Source of the DNA: Acidihalobacter_A sp037381185
Lineage (GTDB): Bacteria; Pseudomonadota; Gammaproteobacteria; DSM-5130; Acidihalobacteraceae
Direction: 5' to 3'
Assembly: GCF_037381185.1 (NCBI RefSeq)
Contig: NZ_JARRQY010000034.1
Coordinates: forward strand, 1 to 64,000
Length of the DNA: 64,000 nt
Shown here: positions 1-7,753 of the stretch, piece after piece
Layout of the letters: every line of letters starts with the position of its first letter
Numbering within the stretch: position 1 is the stretch's first letter
Translations under genes and position numbers: made by a program
The notes under the pieces: model-generated
Told to the model about the DNA's origin: nothing
Databases searched by the model: none
The model's input: only the letters and a program-made list of their open reading frames with translations

Positions 1-134
1 TCCGTCGCCATGCGGTTTGTCGTGGTGATGCTGCGATAGGAGGGAATGCCGATCAACGTAAAGACGGCGACCAGCACGAGCACCACCATCAGCTCGATCA
101 GCGTAAAGCCCCGGTTGACTGTTGTTCTTACCAT
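1..134 (-). CDS. Type IV pilin-like protein (FimT/GspH type), N-terminal fragment
   Basis: Only the first 44 codons lie in the window; the gene runs off the left edge. Reading leftward from an ATG at 132-134 gives a short basic leader followed by GFTLIELMVVLVLVAV, the classic prepilin peptidase site (Gly before Phe, with Glu at position 5 of the mature protein) and hydrophobic N-terminal helix of type IV pilins and pseudopilins. The following IGIPSYRSITTTNRMAT resembles FimT/GspH minor pilins. The product would be cleaved by PilD and inserted in the inner membrane as part of a pilus or type II secretion pseudopilus. Which of these cannot be told from the fragment. Confidence 0.8.
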   Translation of the reverse strand, partial: MVRTTVNRGFTLIELMVVLVLVAVFTLIGIPSYRSITTTNRMAT

Positions 135-258
135 GCGTCCATCTTTAGCGGAGCGGGCGGTGGGGGTAAAGCACTCATATATGGGAAGCAGACAGAAGTC
201 GCGCCGAAACTGACGAACGGCAGTCGCCATGGAGCGCAGGACAATCCCCGCGGGAAGG

Positions 259-645
259 TCAGCCGACCAGCGTGTTGCGTTCCTGATCCGCTTCATCCGA
301 CATCGCGCCGCCTTCGGAACTTGGCCGGCGGCGGCCATCCACACAGGGCAGAGACTGCAGGCGGTTGCTGCGCATGAACCAGGCTACATAATCGTGGATG
401 GCAGGCGCCTTCTCCTTCAGCGCCGGGAAATCGACGAACAGGCAGCGGCCCAGGTCGCTGTGGAACACGGGCCGAAGATATGCGGAATACTCCAGCCTTT
501 TGTCGCGAGGGTGGAATGCACCAAGCACCTCGGCTACGCGTTCGGTCCAATTTGAGGGGCGAAAGCGGTCGCCGTCTTCGGTCCGGGACAGGACCCAAAC
601 GGGACAGCCAAACCCTGCTTCAGCACGGTCCATCGTATTTCCCAA
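259..645 (-). CDS. DUF3579 family protein
   Basis: A 128-residue protein whose central part (about residues 14-100: WVLSRTEDGDRFRPSNWTER, later YSAYLRPVFHSDLGRCLFV and FMRSNRLQ) matches the conserved pattern of the DUF3579 family: an FRPS(D/N)W motif, a Tyr-rich middle and a Cys/Val core strand. The family is found in beta- and gammaproteobacteria and has no established function. A purine-rich stretch AGGGAAGG lies shortly upstream of the ATG at 643-645. The last 25 residues are acidic and poorly conserved. The overlapping reading frames on the other strand are shadows. Confidence 0.75.
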   Translation of the reverse strand: MGNTMDRAEAGFGCPVWVLSRTEDGDRFRPSNWTERVAEVLGAFHPRDKRLEYSAYLRPVFHSDLGRCLFVDFPALKEKAPAIHDYVAWFMRSNRLQSLPCVDGRRRPSSEGGAMSDEADQERNTLVG

Positions 646-788
646 CCTTCCCTGGGAGAAGCTGATTTCTTTTTAGATGATGAGTACGGTTACATCGAAC
701 GCGTCGGAGACGGCCTTGAACCGTTTCAAGACGAAATGACGGGCCCCGTCGGATCCGCGCCGCCAAACAGGTACCCGTGACGCGAATC

Positions 789-864
<76 letters not shown>

Positions 865-970
865 ATATACGCTGCTTCAGAACCGATATCACGGGCGTGC
901 TGGCGCACGGCTGCGAAGTCGGCGGCAAAGGATAAGCCAAAACCGCCGCAGTCTCAATGCGGGAGATGCA

Positions 971-1411
971 TCAGGTGCCGGTGCGGCTGACGCGGATCAC
1001 CACATCCACCCCTTCCATGCGCAGCCCTTCAGGCAGGTCAGGCAGGGCGGTCACGTGCACCTGGTCGACCGGCACATCCTCGAGGCGCCCACTGTCGGTG
1101 TGGAAAACATGGTGATGTGGGGAAACGTTGGTGTCGTAGAACAGCTTCGACGGATCAACGACCACTTCACGCAACAGCCCTTTTTCGGCAAACAGGCCGA
1201 GCGTGTTGTAGACGGTCGCCTTGGACACACCGCGGCGTGAAGTGCTCAGCTTCGCGAGCACCTGATCGGCCGACACATGCTGCGGACCGCAAAACAGGAT
1301 CCGACCGATCTCGATGCGCGGTTGGGTCGGCGTAATGCCGTGCTCTCGCAGACGGGCGACAACCTCGTCAAGCGGCGCGGCGGAGCTTGGCACGAACGGA
1401 TTCATGACCAA
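971..1411 (-). CDS. Fur-family transcriptional regulator (PerR/Irr-like)
   Basis: A 146-residue Fur-superfamily protein. The N-terminal winged helix (about residues 15-85) includes ITPTQPRIEIGRILF and the recognition-helix region GVSKATVYNTLGLFAEKGLL. The C-terminal half has the metal-binding SPHHHVFH segment. The usual C-terminal CxxC structural zinc pairs of Fur and Zur are missing, which places it nearer Irr or some PerR-type members. It should bind DNA as a dimer in response to iron, haem or peroxide. It lies just upstream of thiO in the same direction (27-bp gap from the thiO stop side on the plus strand), but cotranscription is not evident because thiO is read first. Targets are unknown; the Fur-like boxes in the island could be read by this or by another Fur. 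Confidence 0.85.
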   Translation of the reverse strand: MVMNPFVPSSAAPLDEVVARLREHGITPTQPRIEIGRILFCGPQHVSADQVLAKLSTSRRGVSKATVYNTLGLFAEKGLLREVVVDPSKLFYDTNVSPHHHVFHTDSGRLEDVPVDQVHVTALPDLPEGLRMEGVDVVIRVSRTGT

Positions 1412-1438
1412 AATACTAATGTAATACTTAGACGAAGT

Positions 1439-2530
1439 CTAGTTATCAACTCGAGAGGGATAGCTGTAGTCACCGCACTCGAAGATGGTAGGCGCCGAGG
1501 TAACCAGATCGGCGCACAACCTGGCCGAAGCAAGCCCCATCACGACACCATTGCGGAAATGCCCGGCATTGACGTAGAGCCCCTTGATACGAGGATGCTC
1601 ATCGATCACCGGCACGCCCTGAGGCGAACCGGGCCGCAGCCCCGCCCACTGACGCTCGACCGCCCAGCCCGCCAGCTCCGGCATGAGCCCGCAAGCCGCG
1701 GCCAGCAGCTCCTCCCTAGCCTCTTCGGTCGTACTCTTGTCGAAGCCGACGTCCTCCAAGGTACTGCCGACGACAATACGCCCATCGGCGCGCGGGATCA
1801 GGTAGCGGTCGTGATGCAATACGATACGGCGCAGCGCACCCGGCTCGCCGCGCAGAACGAGCATCTGCCCGCGAATCGGGCGCAGCTCCAGCCCGTCGAG
1901 CTGGTCGCCCAGCAATGCCGCGTTCCACGCGCCGCCGGCCAGCACGACACGTTCCGCCTGCCACTCGCCCCGCTCGGTATCCACGCCTCGAATCCGGCCG
2001 TTCGCGTGTCTCAGTCCCAACACGGGATTGTTCGCCTCGACGGTAATTCCACAGCCGCCCAGGCTCTCGCGCAGAGCGCGTACCAGGCGTGGATTGCGCA
2101 TCTGCGCCACGCCCGGCAACCACGCGGCCCACTTCGTCACGCCGGCCGCCAGCGCCGGCTCGCAGCGCACGGCGCCTTCCGCGTCCAACATCTCCAGCTC
2201 GACGCCATGACACAGCGCCCAGTCGGGTGCTTGCGTCGTGTCATCCAGAATCAGCAAGCCGCTGGGCAGCCACTCGGGGTCGACGCCGGTTTCCTCGTGC
2301 AGGCGGCGGGCCAAATCCGGGTAATACGCCTGCCCGTACCGAGCCAGACGCGTAACGGGGTCCGGGAAGCGCCAGGGATAGAGAGGGGAGAGTATGCCGC
2401 CGCCGGCCCATGAAGCCTCGCGGCCGGGCTCGCCGCGCTCGATCAGGGTCACGTCCAGTCCACGCTCGGCAAGTGCCCGCGCGGTCAGCATGCCGACGAG
2501 CCCGCCCCCGACCACCAAACAATCAGACAT
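1439..2530 (-). CDS. thiO: Glycine oxidase ThiO (FAD-dependent)
   Basis: A 363-residue FAD-dependent amine oxidase of the DAO family. The N-terminus carries the dinucleotide-binding signature VVGGGLVGMLTARALAERG followed by Glu (TLIERG). The middle has WAGGGILSPLYPW, typical of ThiO, and the C-terminus has GLRPGSPQGVPVIDEH and GLYVNAGHFRNGVVMGLASA, the second FAD contact. The enzyme oxidises glycine to the imine used by ThiG to make the thiazole of thiamine. thiS and thiG lie about 54 kb to the right, beyond the island, so the thiamine genes are split in this genome. Length is normal for the family. The ATG at 2528-2530 is followed directly by the FAD-binding strand, which fixes the start. 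Confidence 0.93.
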   Translation of the reverse strand: MSDCLVVGGGLVGMLTARALAERGLDVTLIERGEPGREASWAGGGILSPLYPWRFPDPVTRLARYGQAYYPDLARRLHEETGVDPEWLPSGLLILDDTTQAPDWALCHGVELEMLDAEGAVRCEPALAAGVTKWAAWLPGVAQMRNPRLVRALRESLGGCGITVEANNPVLGLRHANGRIRGVDTERGEWQAERVVLAGGAWNAALLGDQLDGLELRPIRGQMLVLRGEPGALRRIVLHHDRYLIPRADGRIVVGSTLEDVGFDKSTTEEAREELLAAACGLMPELAGWAVERQWAGLRPGSPQGVPVIDEHPRIKGLYVNAGHFRNGVVMGLASARLCADLVTSAPTIFECGDYSYPSRVDN

Positions 2531-2711
2531 TCCCGTTCACGCCTCCTCAGCCGTTTTTCCAGGCACGCAAAATCGATTCAGCACTGGCGACTGCGGAAGC
2601 GTTCGCGGTAGGCCGCACACGACCACGCGAAGCTGACGACCGAAGGGTGACACTGGTTGCATGCGCTCGGGGAAGTGCCCGGAGCCGCCACACAGAACGT
2701 CAGAAAGAAGC

Positions 2712-2734
2712 TGGAGCGGGTGATGGGAATCGAA
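2712..2734. repeat. Left attachment repeat (att), 23 bp
   Basis: This 23-bp sequence is identical to 46600-46622, the end of the tRNA-Gly gene (CCA, discriminator, acceptor strand and T-arm), and the two further bases after one mismatch also agree. The sequence beyond it does not continue as a tRNA. It is therefore the att copy left at the distal end of the island after recombination into tRNA-Gly. Confidence 0.9.
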
Positions 2735-2744
2735 TCCGACTCCC

Positions 2745-2808
2745 AGACTGTTGAGTCTAAATCGATTTTCCAAAACCCACACCAGTCCAAGGACTGGTTG
2801 ATGGACTA
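2745..2808. other. Inverted repeats near the left island end
   Basis: Just inside the left att lie AGACT-GTTG-AGTCT (2745-2758) and a perfect inverted repeat CCAGTCC-AA-GGACTGG (2782-2797), followed by TTGATGGACTA (2798-2808). The last 11-mer recurs at 46476-46486 near the other end, where it also abuts an inverted TGGACT/AGTCCA. Such end-proximal repeats suit arm-type integrase or excisionase sites; a terminator is an alternative. Confidence 0.4.
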
Positions 2809-3243
2809 GTTTACACCAGCTGGCTGAGGAACGGAAAACGCGCTCGCTCCAAGGCAAGCCACCAACAACCACGGACAGCCACGACGCGGGGTTGCCTGCC
2901 TCCCTTCCATCAAATGGGCGTGCCATCCCTGAGCACGATACCGTTTCAGCCTATCGGCATACCGATCAGGTCTGACCCAAGGCGCTTCCGCCCGAATTTC
3001 GGCGACTTGTGGCATCGCGCCGCCGATTGTCTCAAGGTCGGAGACATTGGCGAGATCAGCCCATTCCCAGTCTTGCCAGCACGTCGCGCAGTCATAATCC
3101 TCGCATGCGCGGCAAAGGTGCAGGACATCCCCATTCAGGCTCCTCTCGATGAAGCTCAATTCTTCGGCAGGGCCGCGTAGCGCCAGCCTTCGATGCGGCG
3201 CAGGCAGGTGTCCTTGGTGGGGGCAACAGGGAGGCAACCACAT
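2806..3243 (-). CDS. Hypothetical protein, cysteine-containing, at the left island end
   Basis: An open frame of 145 codons on the minus strand. The middle part reads LHLCRACEDYDCATCWQDWE, a cluster of cysteines that could bind zinc, followed by a plausible helical segment (RPDRYADRLKRYRAQGWHAH). No family is recognised. The annotated ATG overlaps the start of the divergent gene at 3242 by two bases, so the true start may be further in, and the last 30 residues reach into the end-proximal inverted repeats. A competing frame on the plus strand (2914-3180) looks less protein-like. It may be the remnant of an island gene. Confidence 0.35.
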   Translation of the reverse strand: MWLPPCCPHQGHLPAPHRRLALRGPAEELSFIERSLNGDVLHLCRACEDYDCATCWQDWEWADLANVSDLETIGGAMPQVAEIRAEAPWVRPDRYADRLKRYRAQGWHAHLMEGRQATPRRGCPWLLVACLGASAFSVPQPAGVN

Positions 3244-3973
3244 GCAAGGGAGTTCGCTTTCGGAGGTGTACTACCGCCCCATCGACGCGGCCATCCGATG
3301 GGCCGGATTGTACCGATTCAGAGATGACATCCTCATGACCGTCAGACCCGGACGTCTGTCTGCAATACAGGATTGCCCGCGCTGCGGCGAGCTTCGTCTG
3401 CATACCGACCGCATCTACGATGCCATCTTCCACGGTGAGCTGCCCTACGGACTGAACGGTATCACGATGAACGACAAGTCCCTGTGGGACTCACCCGATC
3501 TGACCGTTCGCCACGTCGACCTCAAGCGGTGGATGCTCCGAACCTATCCGGAGCAGCGGCCGGCCTTTCTCTTCTCCCGCCACGAGAGGATCACCCACCC
3601 GGTGATCACCCTGGAGACCGGCCATGCACTTCTGGTGGAACGGGAGGCGTTGAAGTCCCAGCTGGAGCAGTGTCGCCACCAGTTGCATCAACTCCAGGAG
3701 CAGCAGAAGAAGCAAGGTTCACCGAATCTCACCGGCGTCCTGTGCCCACTGAGCGATCGTGCCGAGACCACCTATCTGAACATCATCGGCGCGATGTTGA
3801 CATTGATGCTCGGCCGCACTCCGTCCGGGGTCCCCTATTCCAGCTTCAACAGCCAGGACTCGATAATCAGCGCCCTGATCGCCCACCACGACAAGCTCAT
3901 GGGAATCACCGAGCGCACGCTGCAAGCCAAGTTCGCCCAGGCCCGCCGCAAGGTGCAGGCATCGAGCCCCTGA
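3242..3973 (+). CDS. Conserved ICE-associated protein of unknown function
   Basis: A 243-residue protein if started at the ATG at 3242, which has GGGAGG 12 bases upstream; the frame is open further back to 3149 but those codons are unlike protein. It begins MQGSSLSEVYYRPIDAAIRW and has a CPRCGELRLHTDRIYDAI segment (possible zinc pair), a central coiled coil rich in Gln and Leu (REALKSQLEQCRHQLHQLQE), and a C-terminal region of short helices ending in AQARRKVQ. Proteins of this type often sit at this place upstream of alpA in PFGI-1/clc-type elements; I know of no assigned function. The gap to alpA is 133 bp and holds a perfect palindrome. Confidence 0.65.
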   Translation: MQGSSLSEVYYRPIDAAIRWAGLYRFRDDILMTVRPGRLSAIQDCPRCGELRLHTDRIYDAIFHGELPYGLNGITMNDKSLWDSPDLTVRHVDLKRWMLRTYPEQRPAFLFSRHERITHPVITLETGHALLVEREALKSQLEQCRHQLHQLQEQQKKQGSPNLTGVLCPLSDRAETTYLNIIGAMLTLMLGRTPSGVPYSSFNSQDSIISALIAHHDKLMGITERTLQAKFAQARRKVQASSP

Positions 3974-4017
3974 AGCGCGGCAAACCCGGCGTCAAGCTCC
4001 AATCTGCGGTCCCGGAA

Positions 4018-4031
4018 ACCGCATTTGCGGT
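4018..4031. promoter_or_regulatory. Palindrome upstream of alpA (candidate operator)
   Basis: ACCGCA-TT-TGCGGT is a perfect 14-bp palindrome 75 bp upstream of the alpA ATG, in the only gap before the alpA-parA-shi-parB-inrR run. In ICEclc the alpA promoter is the switch for the transfer programme. A role as operator here is inferred from position only. Confidence 0.35.
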
Positions 4032-4106
4032 GTTCATTTCCCGGGAGTTCCTGTCAATTACGGGGTACGCATAACAAGCGCCAGTAAGCGCTAAGGAGTG
4101 CCCCTC

Positions 4107-4322
4107 ATGTCGGACAAGCCACTTCCGCCGCCTGTTGGCGAACGCCGCATCCTGCGCCGCGATGAAGTCGAGGCCAAGACCGGCTTCAAGCGCGCCCACA
4201 TCTACAACCTGATGAAGGCGGGCAAGTTCCCGAAAGCCATGCGCCTTGGAGTTCGGGCGGTCGGCTGGGACTCGCTTGAGGTCGAGCAGTGGATTGCCGA
4301 GCGCCGCAGTGAGCGCATCTGA
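4107..4322 (+). CDS. alpA: AlpA-family transcriptional regulator
   Basis: A 71-residue MerR-like helix-turn-helix protein of the AlpA family: RRILRRDEVEAKTGFKRAHIY forms the HTH and FPKAMRLGVRAVGWDSLEVEQWI the wing and C-terminal helix. The ATG at 4107 is chosen over the in-frame GTG at 4098 because TAAGGAG at 4092-4098 is well placed for the former. AlpA proteins regulate integrase or excision genes of phages and islands. It is the first gene of the tight rightward run alpA-parA-shi-parB-inrR, as in ICEclc. Confidence 0.88.
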   Translation: MSDKPLPPPVGERRILRRDEVEAKTGFKRAHIYNLMKAGKFPKAMRLGVRAVGWDSLEVEQWIAERRSERI

Positions 4323-4364
4323 TCCTCGTTCCGTTCCCCATCAAACGCGACGAGGAGCCTGACG

Positions 4365-5243
4365 ATGCTGGTCATCTCGATCATCTCGACCAAGGGCGGC
4401 GTGGGCAAGACGACGACTGCCGCCAACCTGGGCGGCTTCGCCGCCGACGCGGGGCTGCGCGTGCTGCTGCTCGATCTGGACGTGCAACCCACGCTGTCGA
4501 GCTACTTCGCCCTGGATGCGCGTGCGCCCGCCGGCATCTACGAATTGCTGGCATTCAACGAGCGCCACCTCGATCAACTGGTGTCGCACACCACCATCGC
4601 CGGGCTGGACCTGGTGCTGTCGAACGACGACCGTGGAGAACTGAACACACTGCTGCTGCATGCGCCGGACGGGCGCCTGCGGCTCCGACACCTGCTGCCG
4701 GCGCTGGCACCGTTCTACGACCTGTTGCTGATCGACACCCAGGGCGCTCGCAGCGTACTGCTGGAAATGGCGGTGCTGGCCTCGAACCTGGCGCTGTCGC
4801 CGGTGACGCCGGAGATTCTGGCGGCGCGCGAACTGCGACGTGGCACGCTGCAACTGATCGAGGACATCGGTCCGTACCGACATCTGGGCATTGAGCCGCC
4901 ACCCCTGCACCTGCTCATCAACCGGGTGCATCCGGTATCGGCGAATGCGCGGCTGATTCAGCAGACGCTGCGGCAGATGTTCGAGGGACAGGCTGGCGTG
5001 CGAGTGCTGGACACCGACGTGCCGGCCATCGAAGCCCACCCGCGCGCCGCGACCCGAGGCTTGCCGGTGCATCGGGAGGAGTACCGGCAGCCGGCCGGCC
5101 GTGTCGCGCCTTCTGCGCTGGTGACGATGCGTACCCTCGCCGGCGAACTGTTTCCACAGTGGCGGGAACGGTTTGAGTGCGTGACTGGTCGGCATGACGC
5201 GAGAGGCATATCGGGGAGCGAGAAGCATGGCGGGCACACGTGA
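4365..5243 (+). CDS. parA: ParA/Soj-type partition ATPase of the ICE backbone
   Basis: A 292-residue ParA-family ATPase. Deviant Walker A KGGVGKTTTAAN is at residues 10-21, Walker A' LLLDLDVQPTLSSYF at about 35-49, and Walker B LLLIDTQGARS at about 119-129. With a ParB partner it normally keeps an excised element segregating to both daughter cells. In ICEclc parA together with shi is reported to slow growth of transfer-competent cells. Its stop overlaps the next start by 17 bases. Length and motifs are intact. Confidence 0.92.
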   Translation: MLVISIISTKGGVGKTTTAANLGGFAADAGLRVLLLDLDVQPTLSSYFALDARAPAGIYELLAFNERHLDQLVSHTTIAGLDLVLSNDDRGELNTLLLHAPDGRLRLRHLLPALAPFYDLLLIDTQGARSVLLEMAVLASNLALSPVTPEILAARELRRGTLQLIEDIGPYRHLGIEPPPLHLLINRVHPVSANARLIQQTLRQMFEGQAGVRVLDTDVPAIEAHPRAATRGLPVHREEYRQPAGRVAPSALVTMRTLAGELFPQWRERFECVTGRHDARGISGSEKHGGHT

Positions 5244-5484
5244 CCTGGCGCGCGGCCACAAACGGCTGCGCGCGCTGATCGATTTTGCGCTGAGCGAAGG
5301 CTGGCGCGTCGTGCGCACGCCGGGCGGTCATCTGAAGTTCACCAAGCCAGGCTGCGCGTCGATCTACACCAGTTCGACGCCGGGCGACCGCCGCGCCGGG
5401 CTCAACGCCCGCGCGCAGCTTCGCCGTGCCGACCGACAGGCGGCCATCGACGGACCGGTGCCTCGGGAGAACGGTCATGGCTGA
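5227..5484 (+). CDS. shi: Shi-like small ICE protein (HicA-like fold)
   Basis: An 85-residue protein starting at ATG 5227 inside the end of parA and overlapping parB by 8 bases. Residues 14-45 (LRALIDFALSEGWRVVRTPG followed by GHLKFTK) resemble the double-stranded RNA-binding fold of HicA toxins with the GGH motif; the remainder is Arg/Ala rich. A small gene between parA and parB in this family of elements is called shi in ICEclc, where it contributes to growth arrest of transfer-competent cells. The name rests on synteny; the HicA resemblance is by eye. Confidence 0.65.
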   Translation: MAGTRDLARGHKRLRALIDFALSEGWRVVRTPGGHLKFTKPGCASIYTSSTPGDRRAGLNARAQLRRADRQAAIDGPVPRENGHG

Positions 5485-7174
5485 GCTGACCCTGCGGGAC
5501 ATGGCCGCCAAGCTGATGGAAACCGGCTTCGAGCGCTGCGGCCCGACGGCCGCAGCCTTGAGCGACCCCATCGCCGACACACCGATGGTGGTGACGTTGG
5601 ACCAGTTGCGCCCCTACGACCACGACCCGCGCGTGACACGCAACCCGGCCTACGAGGAAATCAAGGCGTCGATCCGCGAACGTGGGCTGGACGCGCCGCC
5701 CGCGATCACGCGACGACCCGGAGAGGCCCACTACATCATCCGCAACGGCGGCAACACGCGCCTGGCGATCCTGCGTGAGCTTTGGAGCGAGACGAAGGAG
5801 GAACGCTTCTTCCGCATCGCCTGTCTGTTCCGACCTTGGCCGCAACGCGGCGAGATCGTGGCGCTCACCGGCCATCTGGCCGAGAACGAACTGCGCGGTG
5901 GGCTCACCTTCATCGAGCGGGCACTGGGCGTCGAGAAGGCACGCGCGCTGTACGAGCAGGAAAATGGCGGAGAGGTCCTGTCACAGTCCGAACTGGCGCG
6001 CCGCCTGACGGCCGACGGCTACCCGGTGCAGCAGTCGCACATCAGCCGCATGCAGGACGCGGTGCGCCACCTATTGCCGGCGATACCGACGGTGCTGTAC
6101 GGCGGGCTGGGCCGGCATCAGGTGGAACGGCTCGCGGTGCTGCGCAGGGCGTGCGAGCGCATCTGGGAACGGAGAGCACCGGACCGCCGGCTCGCCGCGG
6201 ACTTCGGCTCGCTGTTCCAGGATGTGCTGTCGCAGTTCGACACGCAGCCGGATGCCTTCTCGCTCCAGCGGGGGCAGGACGAACTGGTGGGCCAGATGGC
6301 CGAGTTGCTGGATACAGACTATGACACGCTGAGTCTGGAGATCGACGACAGCGAGAGCCGGCAGCGGGTGTTGACCAGCGAGCCGTCGCCGGTGATCCCG
6401 ACCGCACCCACGGTGCCTGTGGCGCCACGGCCCGCGCCGCCACCCGCAGCGGCGACTACCGGACAGCGGGCCGGCGCACCGGCAGGACCCGCTGTCGAGA
6501 TGCCCTCGACACAGACCGTCACGGCTCCCGCGGCTGGCGGCGGGAAGGTCGAGGAAGCAGGCGCTGCGCCGGTCGCGGCCGACAGCGACGCGGAGCGTCT
6601 GCAAGGGCACATCGTGTCTCCTGCATCGACCACCGAACGCCTGCAATCCATCCAGCGCCTGGTGGCTGACCAGTTGGGCGACAAGCTACCCGACTTCGAG
6701 GCCAATGCCCTGCGCGCGATTCCCGTACAGGTCGGTGGGCTCTACCCGATTTCGGATGTCTGGTACATCGAGCCCGGACTGGACGCGCCGGACCGGCTCC
6801 GGGTGCATATCGCGCAGTTCGCCCGTGAGATCGCCGAGGAGGCGGCCGTAGCGGGACACATCGAACCCAGTGAAGGGGGCATCGACTTCATCTGCGTGAC
6901 CCCTACCTTTGTCCAGGCGAAGGTCTTGCCGGCCTTCGCTCGTGCCGTGCTGACGCTGCTGCATGCGCTGGGCGCGGCGTCGGCATCCGCGATAGCGCTG
7001 GATCGCGCGCGATTGGCCGACAACCTGGCGCCGCTGCTGCACGGCGGCTGCGGAGCATCCATCCGCCTTAGCGATGCTGGCCTGGTGAAGTTGTTCCGGT
7101 TGCTTCGCCTAGCGCGCCGGCTACTGGACTTGGAAAGCGGTGCGGCGTCAGCCGACCCGGACCACGATTCCTGA
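5477..7174 (+). CDS. parB: ParB-family protein of PFGI-1-class ICE
   Basis: A 565-residue protein from ATG 5477 (an earlier in-frame GTG at 5426 lies inside shi). The N-terminal part carries a ParB-type nuclease/CTPase-like segment (MVVTLDQLRPYDHDPR; later YIIRNGGNTRLAIL), then a KorB/ParB HTH region (LSQSELARRLTADGYPVQQS; HISRM). A Pro/Ala-rich linker (about residues 305-385) leads to a C-terminal ICE-specific domain. Long ParB proteins of this layout are typical of the ICE_PFGI_1 ParB family (TIGR03764). It should work with ParA on the excised circle and may regulate backbone genes. Confidence 0.9.
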   Translation: MAELTLRDMAAKLMETGFERCGPTAAALSDPIADTPMVVTLDQLRPYDHDPRVTRNPAYEEIKASIRERGLDAPPAITRRPGEAHYIIRNGGNTRLAILRELWSETKEERFFRIACLFRPWPQRGEIVALTGHLAENELRGGLTFIERALGVEKARALYEQENGGEVLSQSELARRLTADGYPVQQSHISRMQDAVRHLLPAIPTVLYGGLGRHQVERLAVLRRACERIWERRAPDRRLAADFGSLFQDVLSQFDTQPDAFSLQRGQDELVGQMAELLDTDYDTLSLEIDDSESRQRVLTSEPSPVIPTAPTVPVAPRPAPPPAAATTGQRAGAPAGPAVEMPSTQTVTAPAAGGGKVEEAGAAPVAADSDAERLQGHIVSPASTTERLQSIQRLVADQLGDKLPDFEANALRAIPVQVGGLYPISDVWYIEPGLDAPDRLRVHIAQFAREIAEEAAVAGHIEPSEGGIDFICVTPTFVQAKVLPAFARAVLTLLHALGAASASAIALDRARLADNLAPLLHGGCGASIRLSDAGLVKLFRLLRLARRLLDLESGAASADPDHDS

Positions 7175-7189
7175 GCGCGGGAGAGCACC

Positions 7190-7750
7190 ATGTCGTCACC
7201 CCATCCGCTCAACCAGGCCGCCATTGCCCAGGCGCTGCACGATCTGCGCAACGGCCAACTGCGCCGCTGCAAGGCGATGGGATTTGGCGAGGAGGAACTG
7301 GATGCACTCAAGCATCCAGCGCTGGTCAACGTGTTGGTCAATGCCACGGTGTCGTGGTGCTCCGTGTCGGTGAATCGCGAGGTGCTGAAGCGGTTGCTGA
7401 GTCAGGTGCATGACGTGGAGCGGGAAATCGCCACGGTGGACCACATGCTGCGTCTGGGGGCGAGCACGGAGATGGTGAGCCGTTTCTACGGACTCACCCA
7501 TCAGGAAGTCGCACTGCGGCGCGACATCCTCGGGCTGCCCAAGCGCAAGGGGCGGCATCCCGTGCTGGACGAGGCCCAGGATGCCGCCCTGTGGGAGCAC
7601 TGGAAAGCCGGGATCACCGAGCGCCACATCGCGCTGGACGACGAGCTGGCCATGCTGGACCTGACCATGGACCTCGCCGAAACCCTGACGCTGCCGATGT
7701 CGGTGGTTTGGGCGGCGATAAGGAACTGGATCGACCAGGGGCTGGTGTAG
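7190..7750 (+). CDS. inrR: DUF2857 / InrR-like regulator of ICE functions
   Basis: A 186-residue protein of the DUF2857 (STY4526-like) family: the second half has HMLRLGASTEMVSRFYGLTH, which reads like a helix-turn-helix, followed by RRDILGLPKRKGRHP. The position directly after parB is that of inrR in ICEclc, which raises expression from the integrase promoter and controls other core genes. It starts 15 bp after parB. The gene appears intact, though the integrase it would control is broken by an in-frame stop. Confidence 0.75.
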   Translation: MSSPHPLNQAAIAQALHDLRNGQLRRCKAMGFGEEELDALKHPALVNVLVNATVSWCSVSVNREVLKRLLSQVHDVEREIATVDHMLRLGASTEMVSRFYGLTHQEVALRRDILGLPKRKGRHPVLDEAQDAALWEHWKAGITERHIALDDELAMLDLTMDLAETLTLPMSVVWAAIRNWIDQGLV

Positions 7751-7753
7751 GCC

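Noticed and set aside
1277..2413. 378-codon plus-strand frame opposite thiO
   Set aside because: Entirely antisense to thiO, Arg/Gln/His-rich, no family features.
2712..2760. Second tRNA-Gly gene at the left end
   Set aside because: Only the 3' 23 bp match tRNA-Gly; the rest of the cloverleaf is absent, so it is an att repeat.
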